Made by a program: the position numbers and the translations under genes. A stretch of 12,666 bases of DNA from JBGPYM01 sp041493205 (GTDB taxonomy: Bacteria > Bacteroidota > Ignavibacteria > UBA10030 > UBA6906): positions 1-12,666 of the forward strand of contig JBGPYM010000071.1 in the NCBI GenBank assembly GCA_041493205.1, given 5' to 3'. Shown in pieces: positions 1-7,523 of the stretch. The notes below the pieces were generated by a model that was given only the letters and a program-made list of their open reading frames with translations, was not told the origin of the DNA and made no database searches. Position 1 is the first letter of the stretch, and each line of letters opens with the position of its first letter.

Positions 1-65
1 TCGAGATCATGGCGCTCTTCACTCCCGATCCCGGGTCGCATCACGCACGGACGGAGCGGTCATGA

Positions 66-803
66 TCAGTGATCCCGTGTCACCGTGAGAGCGCCAAACG
101 GGATGTTAAGAACGCGGTAGGCCCGCCAGTCCCGGTAGTCAAAATGCCACCATTCATCCGGGTTCACGGCAAACCCCTCTGCCTCCATAGCCTTGCGAAG
201 GACATCCCTCGTCCTCCGTTGTTCTGCGGTTCCTCCCCGATAGCGCGCCGCCGCCCGGTTTGAGAAATCGTCGTAGGGGCTTGGCATTACCACTTCCTTC
301 CCGGTCTTCATCTCATAGAGTGAAATATCGACGGCGCACCCCCGGTTGTGCTTCGATCCTCTTGCAGGGTTCGCCACAAATTTCCGTCGTGCGAGGGGAG
401 TTTCGTCCCAGAACCTCTTTGTCACCGACCAGGGGCGGTACCCGTCGAAGACAAGGACCCCGTATCCCTGGTGGCGGAGGGCATGGTGCGCGCGGACGAG
501 CGCTTCGGCGGCGGGGCGCTGGAGGAAGGCGCGCGCCTCCTCATACATCGGACGATGCATGAAATTGCGGGAAGTCGCGTAGCGGATATCGAGCCGGATG
601 GTGGTATCCAGCGATGTGATTGCCACGAGGTCGGGGGAGCGGAAGAACCCCGGTTCCGACGGTTGAGCGGAGAGGCGCTGAATCTGGAGGAGCGCAGCGA
701 GGAGTACAACGCTCCGGAGGGTCTGGGGAAGGGGGGAACGCAACCGCCGGGGATCGATCAGGGAGAACGCTGCGCCGTCAGGCGAAGGCGCGGTTGCTGG
801 CAT
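66..803 (-). CDS. Exported D-alanyl-D-alanine dipeptidase (VanX/DdpX-like, peptidase family M15D)
   Basis: Predicted zinc dipeptidase that cleaves D-Ala-D-Ala, probably in the periplasm, for peptidoglycan fragment recycling or turnover. With the ATG at 803 the protein has 245 residues. The zinc-site motif SKHNRGCAVD lies at 150-159 (ligands H152 and D159). The catalytic motif EWWHFD is at 217-222 (E217 base, H220 ligand). A DGYRPW motif at 120-125 supplies the arginine (R123) known from VanX. The His-Asp and Glu-His spacings match VanX. A hydrophobic stretch (VVLLAALLQI) followed by LSAQ looks like a signal peptide. The 27 or so residues in front of it are long for one, so a TTG start at 743 (L21) is a real alternative. 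The reading frame stays open to 917, but that part lies inside the cyclase gene and looks non-coding. The ATG lies 26 bp inside the upstream cyclase gene, suggesting translational coupling. With no vanH or vanA neighbours, a resistance role is unlikely. Function is confident; the start is not. Confidence 0.87.
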   Translation of the reverse strand: MPATAPSPDGAAFSLIDPRRLRSPLPQTLRSVVLLAALLQIQRLSAQPSEPGFFRSPDLVAITSLDTTIRLDIRYATSRNFMHRPMYEEARAFLQRPAAEALVRAHHALRHQGYGVLVFDGYRPWSVTKRFWDETPLARRKFVANPARGSKHNRGCAVDISLYEMKTGKEVVMPSPYDDFSNRAAARYRGGTAEQRRTRDVLRKAMEAEGFAVNPDEWWHFDYRDWRAYRVLNIPFGALTVTRDH

Positions 804-3618
804 TGCGCTGCGAGATCTGATCGCGCTCGACGCTGTTATCCACCTTGATCTGTTTGCTCCATTTCTTGAACGCCACCTCGAGCTGGGCGTAAAACTCGCG
901 GGCGTCATTCGGCGCAATGCTCAGGTCTTTGCTTCTGACGGGCGTATTCCACCACGGAATAATCACGCGCATGGCGCGGTATCCCTCCTTGAGGCGGATC
1001 AGGACCTCACCCTGGGTGGAGCCATACCCGAAGGAGTACGGCGGGAGGAGGTTGAGCGCGACTTCCTTCAGCCAGAGGCCGAACGTCAGGGAGCCGTAAT
1101 CGGAGATCCGTCCGAACGGGTCGAGCAGCTTGTACCGGAACGGGCGGAGGCGCTGCGTCCGGTTATTCACGATGCCGAGCGATCCGATTTCGGAAAAATG
1201 GATCGAGAGCGTGGTGCCGTCGCGGTAGATCACCCGCAGCCGGTCTTCCATGAGGTCATACAGTTTCGGCCGACCGCGAAGGAAGGGGACGACGCCGAGG
1301 TACCAGAGCGAAAAAGCGTACCAGATGCAGAGGAGGCTGGCAACGACGCCAATCACGAGCTGTTCGACGACATCCACGTTGCGCGTCCGTCCGAGAATCC
1401 GGATGTAGGCAAAAATCGGGAGGATCGGAATGAGCATCGCCAGGAGCGGCGGCGTGATCGCTTTCAGCGTCGCCAGTGCGCTCCCTTTGGCGCTGGCGGA
1501 CTGATACAGTTTCCGGACCGCGACATTTTTCCGTTCGAAGAAGTCCTTGGACTCTTCCTGGGAGTACATCTGGCGGACTTTGTGGCCGGAGCGGCTCAGG
1601 TACTCGGCCGCCTTGTCCCACTGCTCCGCCTTTTCGTAGTGGAAGGCGAGCAACTCATAGAATTCCACCAGCCGGTCGGCGTAGAGTTCTTCGATGGCGC
1701 GCGCGATCTCGCCGTGGAGTTCTTTTCTCTTATTGAGGAGGATGGTATTGTAGGCGACTTCCTGAATCAGGTAGTGCTTGAACAGGTATTCAGCCTCGTG
1801 GGCCTCCTCCTTTTCCAGCACGAGTTCCAGTGCCTTGAGTTCCGTGAGGTTGGTATTCACGTCGTTCTTCCGTTCGATCACCTGCTCGAGGAGCGGGCGG
1901 GAGAACTCCCTGCCGATCACCGACGCGCTGAAGAGCACGTCCTTGATGCTGTCCTGGATCCGGTCGATCCGGGCCATGATGATGCCCTGGATCGTTTCCG
2001 GGACGCCGGCTTCGATGTTGTCGGTGAGGATTTCCACTTTCCGCCGCCGCACCGCGATGATGCGCTTGTCGACCAGCGTCTTGACGATTTCCTGGATGAA
2101 GAACGGATTTCCTTCCGACCTGCTGAGGATGAGGTCTTCCAGGACCTGCGGGACCATATCCACATCCATCCGCAGCTTCATGAGCTTGAGCGCCTCGCTC
2201 CGCGTAAGGCGGTTGAGGTCCATGACCTGCGCGCCCACCCCCATTTTCTTGGCGTGCTGGTATTCGTCGCGGAAAATCAGGACGAAGAGCGAGAGGACGA
2301 CGTTGGTCGTGCGCGAGAAGATGTATTCGAGCAGTTCCTGCGAGAAGCGATCGATCCAGTGGAGATCTTCGAGAATAAACGCGATGGGCCGCCGCGCGGC
2401 AATGGCGCTCAGGAGCGCGCGTGCTGCCTGAAAGACGCGCTGTTTCCGGAGCCCTTCATCGACGAGGAGAATTTCCTCGTAGCGGAGGGAGAGCAAGGTC
2501 CCCAGGTACGGCTCATGCTCATCGAGGGCAAGCGTGTGGGTGATCTGGTGCAGGCGCTTGCGGACGTCCGCCTCCGGCACTTCCGGGCTCACTTTCAGGA
2601 GGCTCCGCATGAGGCTGGTCCAGAGGTAGTAGGGCGTGTTCACCTCGAAGCTGGAGCACGATCCCTCATAGGCGGCGACCCCCGAGCGGTACGCAAGCTT
2701 GATCAGCTCTCCCTTCAGGCGGGACTTGCCGACGCCGGCTTCGCCCTGAATGCAGAGAATCACCTGATTCTTGTCGAGGACCGATTCCTGCGCGCGCTTG
2801 ATCGCCGCAATTTCCTTTTCGCGGCCGACGAACGCCTCCTGGTCGGAGAGATCGCGGCGCGCCTCCCCTTCCGTCTTGAGCGAACGGAGCTTATACACCG
2901 GGACAGGCGCCGCCTTCCCTTTCATCGTCATCCGGAAGGGGCCTTCCGCCACGGCGATGTTTGCAACGAGCTTGTACGTCTCGCCGGTCAGATACACTTC
3001 GCCGCTCGGCGCGACTTCCACCAGGCGCGCGGCAAGGTTGACGGTGTCGCCGATGACGGAGTAGTTCATCCGGAGATCGCTCCCCACGTTGCCGGCGATG
3101 ACCATGCCGGAATGGAGGCCGACGTGGAGTCCGAGTCGGGCGGGAAGCTGGATGGCGGTTTGGTTGTTAAAGCGCTCGATATCGGCGAGCATGTCGATTG
3201 CGCATCGTGCAGCCCGTTCGGGGTCATTCTCGTGGGCGAGCGGCGCCCCGAAGATCGCCATGATGCCGTCCCCGATGAACTTGTCGATCGTCCCCTCATA
3301 TTTCAGGATGATCGCGATCAGACCGCGGAAGCAGTCATTGAGGATGGTCGAGACGATTTCGACATCCATCTTCTCGGAGAGCGCAGTAAACCCGGTGACG
3401 TCGGCGAAGAGGACGGTGACATGACGCCGTTCGCTCTCGATCTGTTTTCCCGCAAGGAGGATCTTGCGCGCCAGCTCGGGCGGGATGTAGTTCTTGATGA
3501 GGGTAAAGCCATCGACCGACGGCCGGGCGGGGGTCACACCATCGCCAAGCGTCGCGCCGCAGCTGGGGCAAAAACGCGATCCTTCAGGGACTTCAGCCGA
3601 ACAGATTCTGCAAGTCAT
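778..3618 (-). CDS. Class III adenylate cyclase fused to AAA ATPase, with C-terminal membrane hairpin and PH-like domain
   Basis: 946 residues, a predicted membrane-attached signalling protein making cAMP. An N-terminal zinc ribbon has C3, C6, C17 and C20. A class III cyclase domain spans about 65-245. Metal-binding aspartates are D73 (FADVTGFT) and D117 (KFIGDG), the purine-binding lysine is K113, and the transition-state residues are N194 and R198 (DTVNLAAR). The second base-selecting position is S187, close to the threonine of class IIIb adenylate cyclases. An AAA-type ATPase follows from FVGREKE (263-269), with Walker A GEAGVGKS (292-299) and a Walker B-like stretch ending in ILEDLHWID (415-423). 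Helical, weakly TPR-like sequence covers about 600-705. Two hydrophobic segments (about 722-741 and 752-778) lead to a beta-rich domain (782-922) resembling bacterial PH domains. Soluble cyclase/ATPase relatives usually end in a long TPR array instead. The signal that controls it is unknown. A candidate promoter lies at 3680-3708. Confidence 0.93.
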   Translation of the reverse strand: MTCRICSAEVPEGSRFCPSCGATLGDGVTPARPSVDGFTLIKNYIPPELARKILLAGKQIESERRHVTVLFADVTGFTALSEKMDVEIVSTILNDCFRGLIAIILKYEGTIDKFIGDGIMAIFGAPLAHENDPERAARCAIDMLADIERFNNQTAIQLPARLGLHVGLHSGMVIAGNVGSDLRMNYSVIGDTVNLAARLVEVAPSGEVYLTGETYKLVANIAVAEGPFRMTMKGKAAPVPVYKLRSLKTEGEARRDLSDQEAFVGREKEIAAIKRAQESVLDKNQVILCIQGEAGVGKSRLKGELIKLAYRSGVAAYEGSCSSFEVNTPYYLWTSLMRSLLKVSPEVPEADVRKRLHQITHTLALDEHEPYLGTLLSLRYEEILLVDEGLRKQRVFQAARALLSAIAARRPIAFILEDLHWIDRFSQELLEYIFSRTTNVVLSLFVLIFRDEYQHAKKMGVGAQVMDLNRLTRSEALKLMKLRMDVDMVPQVLEDLILSRSEGNPFFIQEIVKTLVDKRIIAVRRRKVEILTDNIEAGVPETIQGIIMARIDRIQDSIKDVLFSASVIGREFSRPLLEQVIERKNDVNTNLTELKALELVLEKEEAHEAEYLFKHYLIQEVAYNTILLNKRKELHGEIARAIEELYADRLVEFYELLAFHYEKAEQWDKAAEYLSRSGHKVRQMYSQEESKDFFERKNVAVRKLYQSASAKGSALATLKAITPPLLAMLIPILPIFAYIRILGRTRNVDVVEQLVIGVVASLLCIWYAFSLWYLGVVPFLRGRPKLYDLMEDRLRVIYRDGTTLSIHFSEIGSLGIVNNRTQRLRPFRYKLLDPFGRISDYGSLTFGLWLKEVALNLLPPYSFGYGSTQGEVLIRLKEGYRAMRVIIPWWNTPVRSKDLSIAPNDAREFYAQLEVAFKKWSKQIKVDNSVERDQISQRNASNRAFA

Positions 3619-3679
3619 GACTGTCTCGTCGTGGGGGAACCCGGGCCGTCGCCGCGCACGGAGCCATTACATCGGTAGC

Positions 3680-3708
3680 AATATATTGTCCGTCGGTGTC
3701 AGAAGCAA
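3680..3708 (-). promoter_or_regulatory. Candidate promoter for the cyclase gene
   Basis: On the minus strand, TTGCTT (3708-3703) and TATATT (3685-3680) are separated by 17 bp, inside a locally AT-rich patch of the GC-rich gap between the STAS and cyclase genes. The last bases, TATATTG, also resemble the TAnnTTTG element of Bacteroidota promoters. Transcription would start near 3673 and give a leader of about 55 nt. The -35 match is only moderate, so read-through from the STAS promoter remains possible. Confidence 0.4.
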
Positions 3709-3792
3709 GCAGGCGCATAACCCTCCCGGGCCCGTCAGCGGGACGGGGGGGGAAAGACGGTGGGATCCGGCAAGTGAACGGGGTTGGACGGG

Positions 3793-4134
3793 CTAGGCGA
3801 AGCTCTTTGCCGCCTCTTCGCGGGTGTCATACACTTCGAAGACGAGCGTCAGCTTCGTGATGACAAAGATGTTATTGATATTCTTGTTCATCCCGCAGAT
3901 CCTGATGTGCCAGCCCCTGCGGGAGTACGTGGTGTGCGCGGCCACAAGGACACCAATCGCCGTGCTGTTGACGTACGTAACGTTGCTGAGATCGATAATC
4001 AGTTTGCCGTATTCCCTGTCGGCAAATCCTGCCACCGCCTGCCGGAGTTCGACGGTCTCGTCGCCACCGATCAGAGAGCCCTTTGCTTCAATCAGCCCGA
4101 TGCCGTTGTCCAGCGTACTGGTCTTGATCGCCAT
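3793..4134 (-). CDS. Single-domain STAS protein (anti-sigma-factor antagonist, SpoIIAA/RsbV type)
   Basis: 113 residues, all one STAS domain. Proteins of this type bind an anti-sigma kinase when unphosphorylated and release its sigma factor or other partner (partner switching). The core motif DLSNVTYVNSTAIGVLV (48-64) aligns with the family's DLSxVxFxDSSGLGVL. The phosphorylation site corresponds to S57/T58, and the usual aspartate before it is Asn56. The start at 4134 is chosen because GGGAG (4144-4140) sits 5 nt upstream and the STAS fold begins right after it. A longer frame opens at 4185, but that codon falls in the promoter spacer and would not be transcribed. No anti-sigma kinase or PP2C phosphatase is in the window, so its partner is elsewhere or unknown. 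The cyclase gene follows 174 bp downstream on the same strand, which makes a shared signalling role plausible but unproven. Confidence 0.9.
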   Translation of the reverse strand: MAIKTSTLDNGIGLIEAKGSLIGGDETVELRQAVAGFADREYGKLIIDLSNVTYVNSTAIGVLVAAHTTYSRRGWHIRICGMNKNINNIFVITKLTLVFEVYDTREEAAKSFA

Positions 4135-4139
4135 GGGTG

Positions 4140-4144
4140 CTCCC
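4140..4144 (-). promoter_or_regulatory. Ribosome binding site deciding the STAS start
   Basis: GGGAG on the minus strand, 5 nt before the ATG at 4134. The alternative upstream start at 4185 has no such site and lies inside the predicted promoter. Confidence 0.6.
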
Positions 4145-4176
4145 GAAGATTCAAGGGTTGGGTGAAGAACCTGCGC

Positions 4177-4205
4177 AACATACAAGGATTCGCCGCGAAT
4201 GTCAA
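4177..4205 (-). promoter_or_regulatory. Near-consensus promoter of the STAS gene with palindrome in the spacer
   Basis: On the minus strand TTGACA (4205-4200, perfect -35) is followed after exactly 17 bp by TATGTT (4182-4177). Transcription should begin near 4170, about 36 nt before the STAS ATG. The spacer contains a perfect 13-bp inverted repeat, ATTCGC-C-GCGAAT (4188-4200), placed where a bound repressor or MerR-like activator would control RNA polymerase. The promoter begins only about 15 bp after the stop codon of the upstream PLD-like gene. Confidence 0.65.
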
Positions 4206-4219
4206 GATTGACTGCCCGT

Positions 4220-7200
4220 CTAGCGCAGGAGCATCATTTTTCGCAGCGCGCGATACGGCCCGGCGTCAAGCCGGCAGAAATAGACGCCGCTGGCGCGTCC
4301 GGCTGCGTCGAACCGGAGGGAGTAGGTTCCCGCCAGCTGCCATGCGTCGACGAGTCTGGCAACCTCCCGACCGAGGATATCGAACACGGTGAGCGTGACA
4401 TGTCCCGCCGACGGGAGCTGATACGTGATCAGGGTGGAGGGATTGAACGGATTCGGATAGTTCTGCGCGAGTGAAAACGCATGCGGGAGGGGATCATCCC
4501 CCGTCGCGGCGCCGGTGGTGATGGAATCGATTCCTCCGAACTGATAATACCGTGCGGCGAATTCCTGCAGGTACTGATTCGCCACGCTCCCGTCATGGAT
4601 CAGGACGGTGTTCTCGTTGTTGGAATTCTCCGCTGCGTTGGACCAGTTGTGCGATCCCGTGACCGTGACGGCATCCCACGCTGCATTCTCCGCATCGGCA
4701 ATCATGTACTTGTGATGGAAGAGTCCGGGCCCCGTCTTGAGATGGATATCGAGGCCCTGCGCAAGCAGGGAGCCGTACTGCGACCCGGCGTCGGTGCTGT
4801 TATCCAGAATGATTCTGACTTTCTGACCGGCGGTCCTCGCCGCGACGAGCCGGGCCGCAAGATCCGATCGTGTCAGCGTCATCGTGCCGACCGCGACGGA
4901 GTGCCGCGCCGCGCCGATCGCGGCTGCGATGTGTGACGTCGTGCGATCGCTCGGGCTGAAGTAGCATTCGACATTCCGTCCGCCGATGATAAACCGGTGC
5001 GGCGTATTGTCGGTTTTTCGCGCGCCGAACCGGGAAGCGGCTGCAAGAGGCGTGTCGGTCGTGCTCCCCCACATTTCCCCGAACTCGAGCGAGTAGGCCC
5101 TGGCAAGCGCCGCGTCCTGGAACTCGATCGCATTCTGGTAGTCGTCGTAGGTCCCGGGGAACGTCGGGTTCCAGGAGCCGGTCCATACCCACACGCTGTC
5201 GGGCGCCCCGCCGCGGCCGTCGATCACCATAAACTTGTTGTGCATAAGCCCGGCCCCAGCATTTGCCCGGTCGAACGTGTCATCGATGAGCGGGATTCCG
5301 CCGTTCGCCAGAGACGAGAGTGCATTGCTGTTCCTGTTGTCCGCCTCGCAGATGACCCGCACGGCCACCCCCCGCTGCTTCGCCGCAAGGAGCGCAGCCG
5401 CGATGTTGTCTCCGGGCGTTCCGCTCAGGCTGTACAGGGCGGCGTCGATCGACCGGTGAGCACCGTTGATCCGGGCGATGAGGCGGGCAGGGAGATCCTG
5501 ATTTCCCGCGGCCGGCACAGGCTTCGCGATTGCAGTGTTGACGTTCTTGTTGAAGTAGACGTTGATGACCCCGGTCGTTTGCGCCGGCGATGCCGTGCTG
5601 GCAATCAGAATCGAGGCGGCACTGGTGTCGGTGCCTGCCACCGAGAATGCCCTGAGGTAATAGACGGTCGCCGGCGCGAGGCCGGAAAGAACCACAGAGT
5701 GCGCCGTCACCAGAGAGTCGTTTCCGGCAACTCCGGATTCGAGAGCGGGCGTTGTTCCATACCGGATGAACGATGTCCCGGGGTGCAGGGTCGACCATGA
5801 AATCCCCAGACTTGCCGGGAGGATAGTGGATTCGAAGGGGAACGTGGCAATGATGGGCCCGCTTGCGATGATGTCCGCCTGCGCGCGGGGCATGAGCTGG
5901 TAGCCGCCGATGAACGGCAGTGCGGTTCTGAACTGGCTGAGCACGCCGACGACGTCGAATGCGCCCGAAGGCGCGACGGTATTCGCGATCGAGACATTAT
6001 TGTCGATGCGGCAATCAAGCGTTCCCCCCGCATCGTGAAGCCTGAAATTTGTGCCCGATCCCGCAACTGCCCATGTTGCGACCGGGTTGTTGGACGTGTC
6101 GGTCACAGTCACCGCATTCAACCGGATCAGCATCCCCTCGTACTGTTCCACCCCCCCCGCGCCGTCACCGGAAGCCTGGGCGCACGTCACGACGACCGGA
6201 TCGACGATATTTCCCGACGACAGGATGGTATGCAACAGGGGAGCGGTGAGTTCGGAAAGCCCGTTAAACGGGCTCACGACGCCGCTGACAACCACTTCAT
6301 CACCCACCGCGGCCGCGGAAGAAAGGGCGGAACCGAACACTGCTATGCCGCCCGAGTTATCCTGCAGATACGATGGGCCCCCGAACTCCCCCCCGACGGT
6401 CACGATCCCTCTAATGGTGACCAGATCGCCGCTGCGGAGAGGGACGCCGTTTACGTCATTCGGTTTGACATTGCCGATCGCCGTCGGCGTTCCGAAGACC
6501 GCGATCCTGGGCACAGGCGCGACGGGGGCAAACGACCCGGATCTCGACTCGACCCGGATGGGATAGAAGGCGGTACTTTCCGGGGCGGTCACGGCGGCAA
6601 GCGTAATCAGCGTGGAATCAGCGGAAAAGACCGGGGCATCGAACAGGACCGTATCCCCGTTGACCGAGAGGGACGCCGTCATGTTCGTGGAGGAAACGTC
6701 CCCTGCGGACCGGGACCAGCCGAACCCGGCGGGGATGATGACGCGGAGCCCCGTGATCGAGAAGCTCGTGTCCCTGCGGAATGTCACTTTCATCGACACG
6801 GTCACGCCGCCCGTCAGCGAATCCGGCAGGACGGACGCCGATCCCGACCCGTCTGCCCGGACCCGGAGCCTGCCGATCCAGGCGGCGTTCGCGGGGCTGT
6901 TTCCCGTTCCGGGGGATTTCGCGGCGTTATTCTCTGTCCAGTGTGCGGGGTCCACGGACTGCGAAACGGAATCCCCGTCGAAGGAGATGGCAGTGCCGCT
7001 TGTCGAGGCGCCCGTGAAATGGACTTTCGGTGCCGGGAGGCTTGCGGCGTTTCCCGTGCCCCAGGAAACGCCGGAGACATGCGTCGTCGCGGAATTCCGG
7101 ATCTGGACAGCGTCGCTCGATCCTGCCAGCGAGAACACCGTCCCGCTGAAATAGAGTGGGTTTCCCGTTTTCACGACGAGCAACCCGTCGGAGGGATCGG

Positions 7201-7495
7201 TGTCTTCCGCAAGCGTTGTGTTCTCGGGTCGTGCAACGACTATAATAGTGCCAGCACGGAGTCCTGCCCAGAGCGAATTGGTCGTGAAGAATAGCGGATT
7301 TTGTGCCGCGCCCGCAGCGCTGAAATCGCGGATGCTCCACCCGCGCAGGTCCAGGCTGTCCTGCACGGTAAGCAGCTCGATCCATTCATCGTTGCCGCTC
7401 GAGTTATAGAGTTCATTGATGATGACCTGCTGGGACAGCGCCCGGGGGGTGAAGAGAATGGCAAGGAGGGCGGCAGCGCGGATGAGGGACTTCAT
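4220..7495 (-). CDS. Secreted multidomain phospholipase D-like protein with lamin-tail domain and type IX sorting signal
   Basis: 1091 residues from the ATG at 7495, predicted extracellular or surface-attached. Order of parts: signal peptide (1-21, ending ALSQ); lamin-tail-like domain (about 22-145, starting VIINELYNSSGNDEWIEL); a beta-rich region (205-335); an OB-fold-like region (about 342-545, with SGDLVTIRGIVT and VGDEVVVSGVV); a fibronectin III-like domain (about 547-635); two phospholipase D halves (about 645-985); and a type IX secretion sorting domain (about 1003-1091, with NYPNPFNPST and GVYFCRL). HKD motif 1 is H752/K754/D759 followed by GSWN. HKD motif 2 is H927/K929/D934 followed by GSHNWSN. 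Both active-site halves therefore look intact. In this superfamily twin HKD enzymes act on phosphodiesters, either phospholipids or nucleic acids. Lamin-tail and OB domains often accompany secreted nucleases, so a nuclease is my preferred reading. The frame stays open to 7735, but that extension crosses the repeat cluster and lacks coding character; the signal peptide fixes the start. No strong ribosome site is visible. Confidence 0.92.
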   Translation of the reverse strand: MKSLIRAAALLAILFTPRALSQQVIINELYNSSGNDEWIELLTVQDSLDLRGWSIRDFSAAGAAQNPLFFTTNSLWAGLRAGTIIVVARPENTTLAEDTDPSDGLLVVKTGNPLYFSGTVFSLAGSSDAVQIRNSATTHVSGVSWGTGNAASLPAPKVHFTGASTSGTAISFDGDSVSQSVDPAHWTENNAAKSPGTGNSPANAAWIGRLRVRADGSGSASVLPDSLTGGVTVSMKVTFRRDTSFSITGLRVIIPAGFGWSRSAGDVSSTNMTASLSVNGDTVLFDAPVFSADSTLITLAAVTAPESTAFYPIRVESRSGSFAPVAPVPRIAVFGTPTAIGNVKPNDVNGVPLRSGDLVTIRGIVTVGGEFGGPSYLQDNSGGIAVFGSALSSAAAVGDEVVVSGVVSPFNGLSELTAPLLHTILSSGNIVDPVVVTCAQASGDGAGGVEQYEGMLIRLNAVTVTDTSNNPVATWAVAGSGTNFRLHDAGGTLDCRIDNNVSIANTVAPSGAFDVVGVLSQFRTALPFIGGYQLMPRAQADIIASGPIIATFPFESTILPASLGISWSTLHPGTSFIRYGTTPALESGVAGNDSLVTAHSVVLSGLAPATVYYLRAFSVAGTDTSAASILIASTASPAQTTGVINVYFNKNVNTAIAKPVPAAGNQDLPARLIARINGAHRSIDAALYSLSGTPGDNIAAALLAAKQRGVAVRVICEADNRNSNALSSLANGGIPLIDDTFDRANAGAGLMHNKFMVIDGRGGAPDSVWVWTGSWNPTFPGTYDDYQNAIEFQDAALARAYSLEFGEMWGSTTDTPLAAASRFGARKTDNTPHRFIIGGRNVECYFSPSDRTTSHIAAAIGAARHSVAVGTMTLTRSDLAARLVAARTAGQKVRIILDNSTDAGSQYGSLLAQGLDIHLKTGPGLFHHKYMIADAENAAWDAVTVTGSHNWSNAAENSNNENTVLIHDGSVANQYLQEFAARYYQFGGIDSITTGAATGDDPLPHAFSLAQNYPNPFNPSTLITYQLPSAGHVTLTVFDILGREVARLVDAWQLAGTYSLRFDAAGRASGVYFCRLDAGPYRALRKMMLLR

Positions 7496-7523
7496 GGGGA
7501 ACTCACTGTGAATATTGGAGTAA

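Noticed and set aside
66..803. Vancomycin-resistance vanX
   Set aside because: The catalytic motifs match the family, but vanH, vanA and a VanRS system are absent and the protein looks exported, unlike cytoplasmic VanX of resistance clusters.
1198..3678. 826-codon plus-strand open frame antisense to the cyclase gene
   Set aside because: It mirrors the cyclase gene, whose GC-rich third positions leave few stops on the opposite strand. The translation is rich in Asp, Arg, Glu and His without any domain, while the minus-strand protein has clear catalytic motifs.
3731..3747. Possible terminator between the STAS and cyclase genes (CCCGTC/GACGGG stem)
   Set aside because: Only 6 bp, in very GC-rich sequence, with no T tract on the minus strand.
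6035..7294. 419-codon plus-strand open frame antisense to the PLD-like gene
   Set aside because: Arg- and Gly-rich shadow of the real minus-strand gene; no motif, signal peptide or ribosome site.
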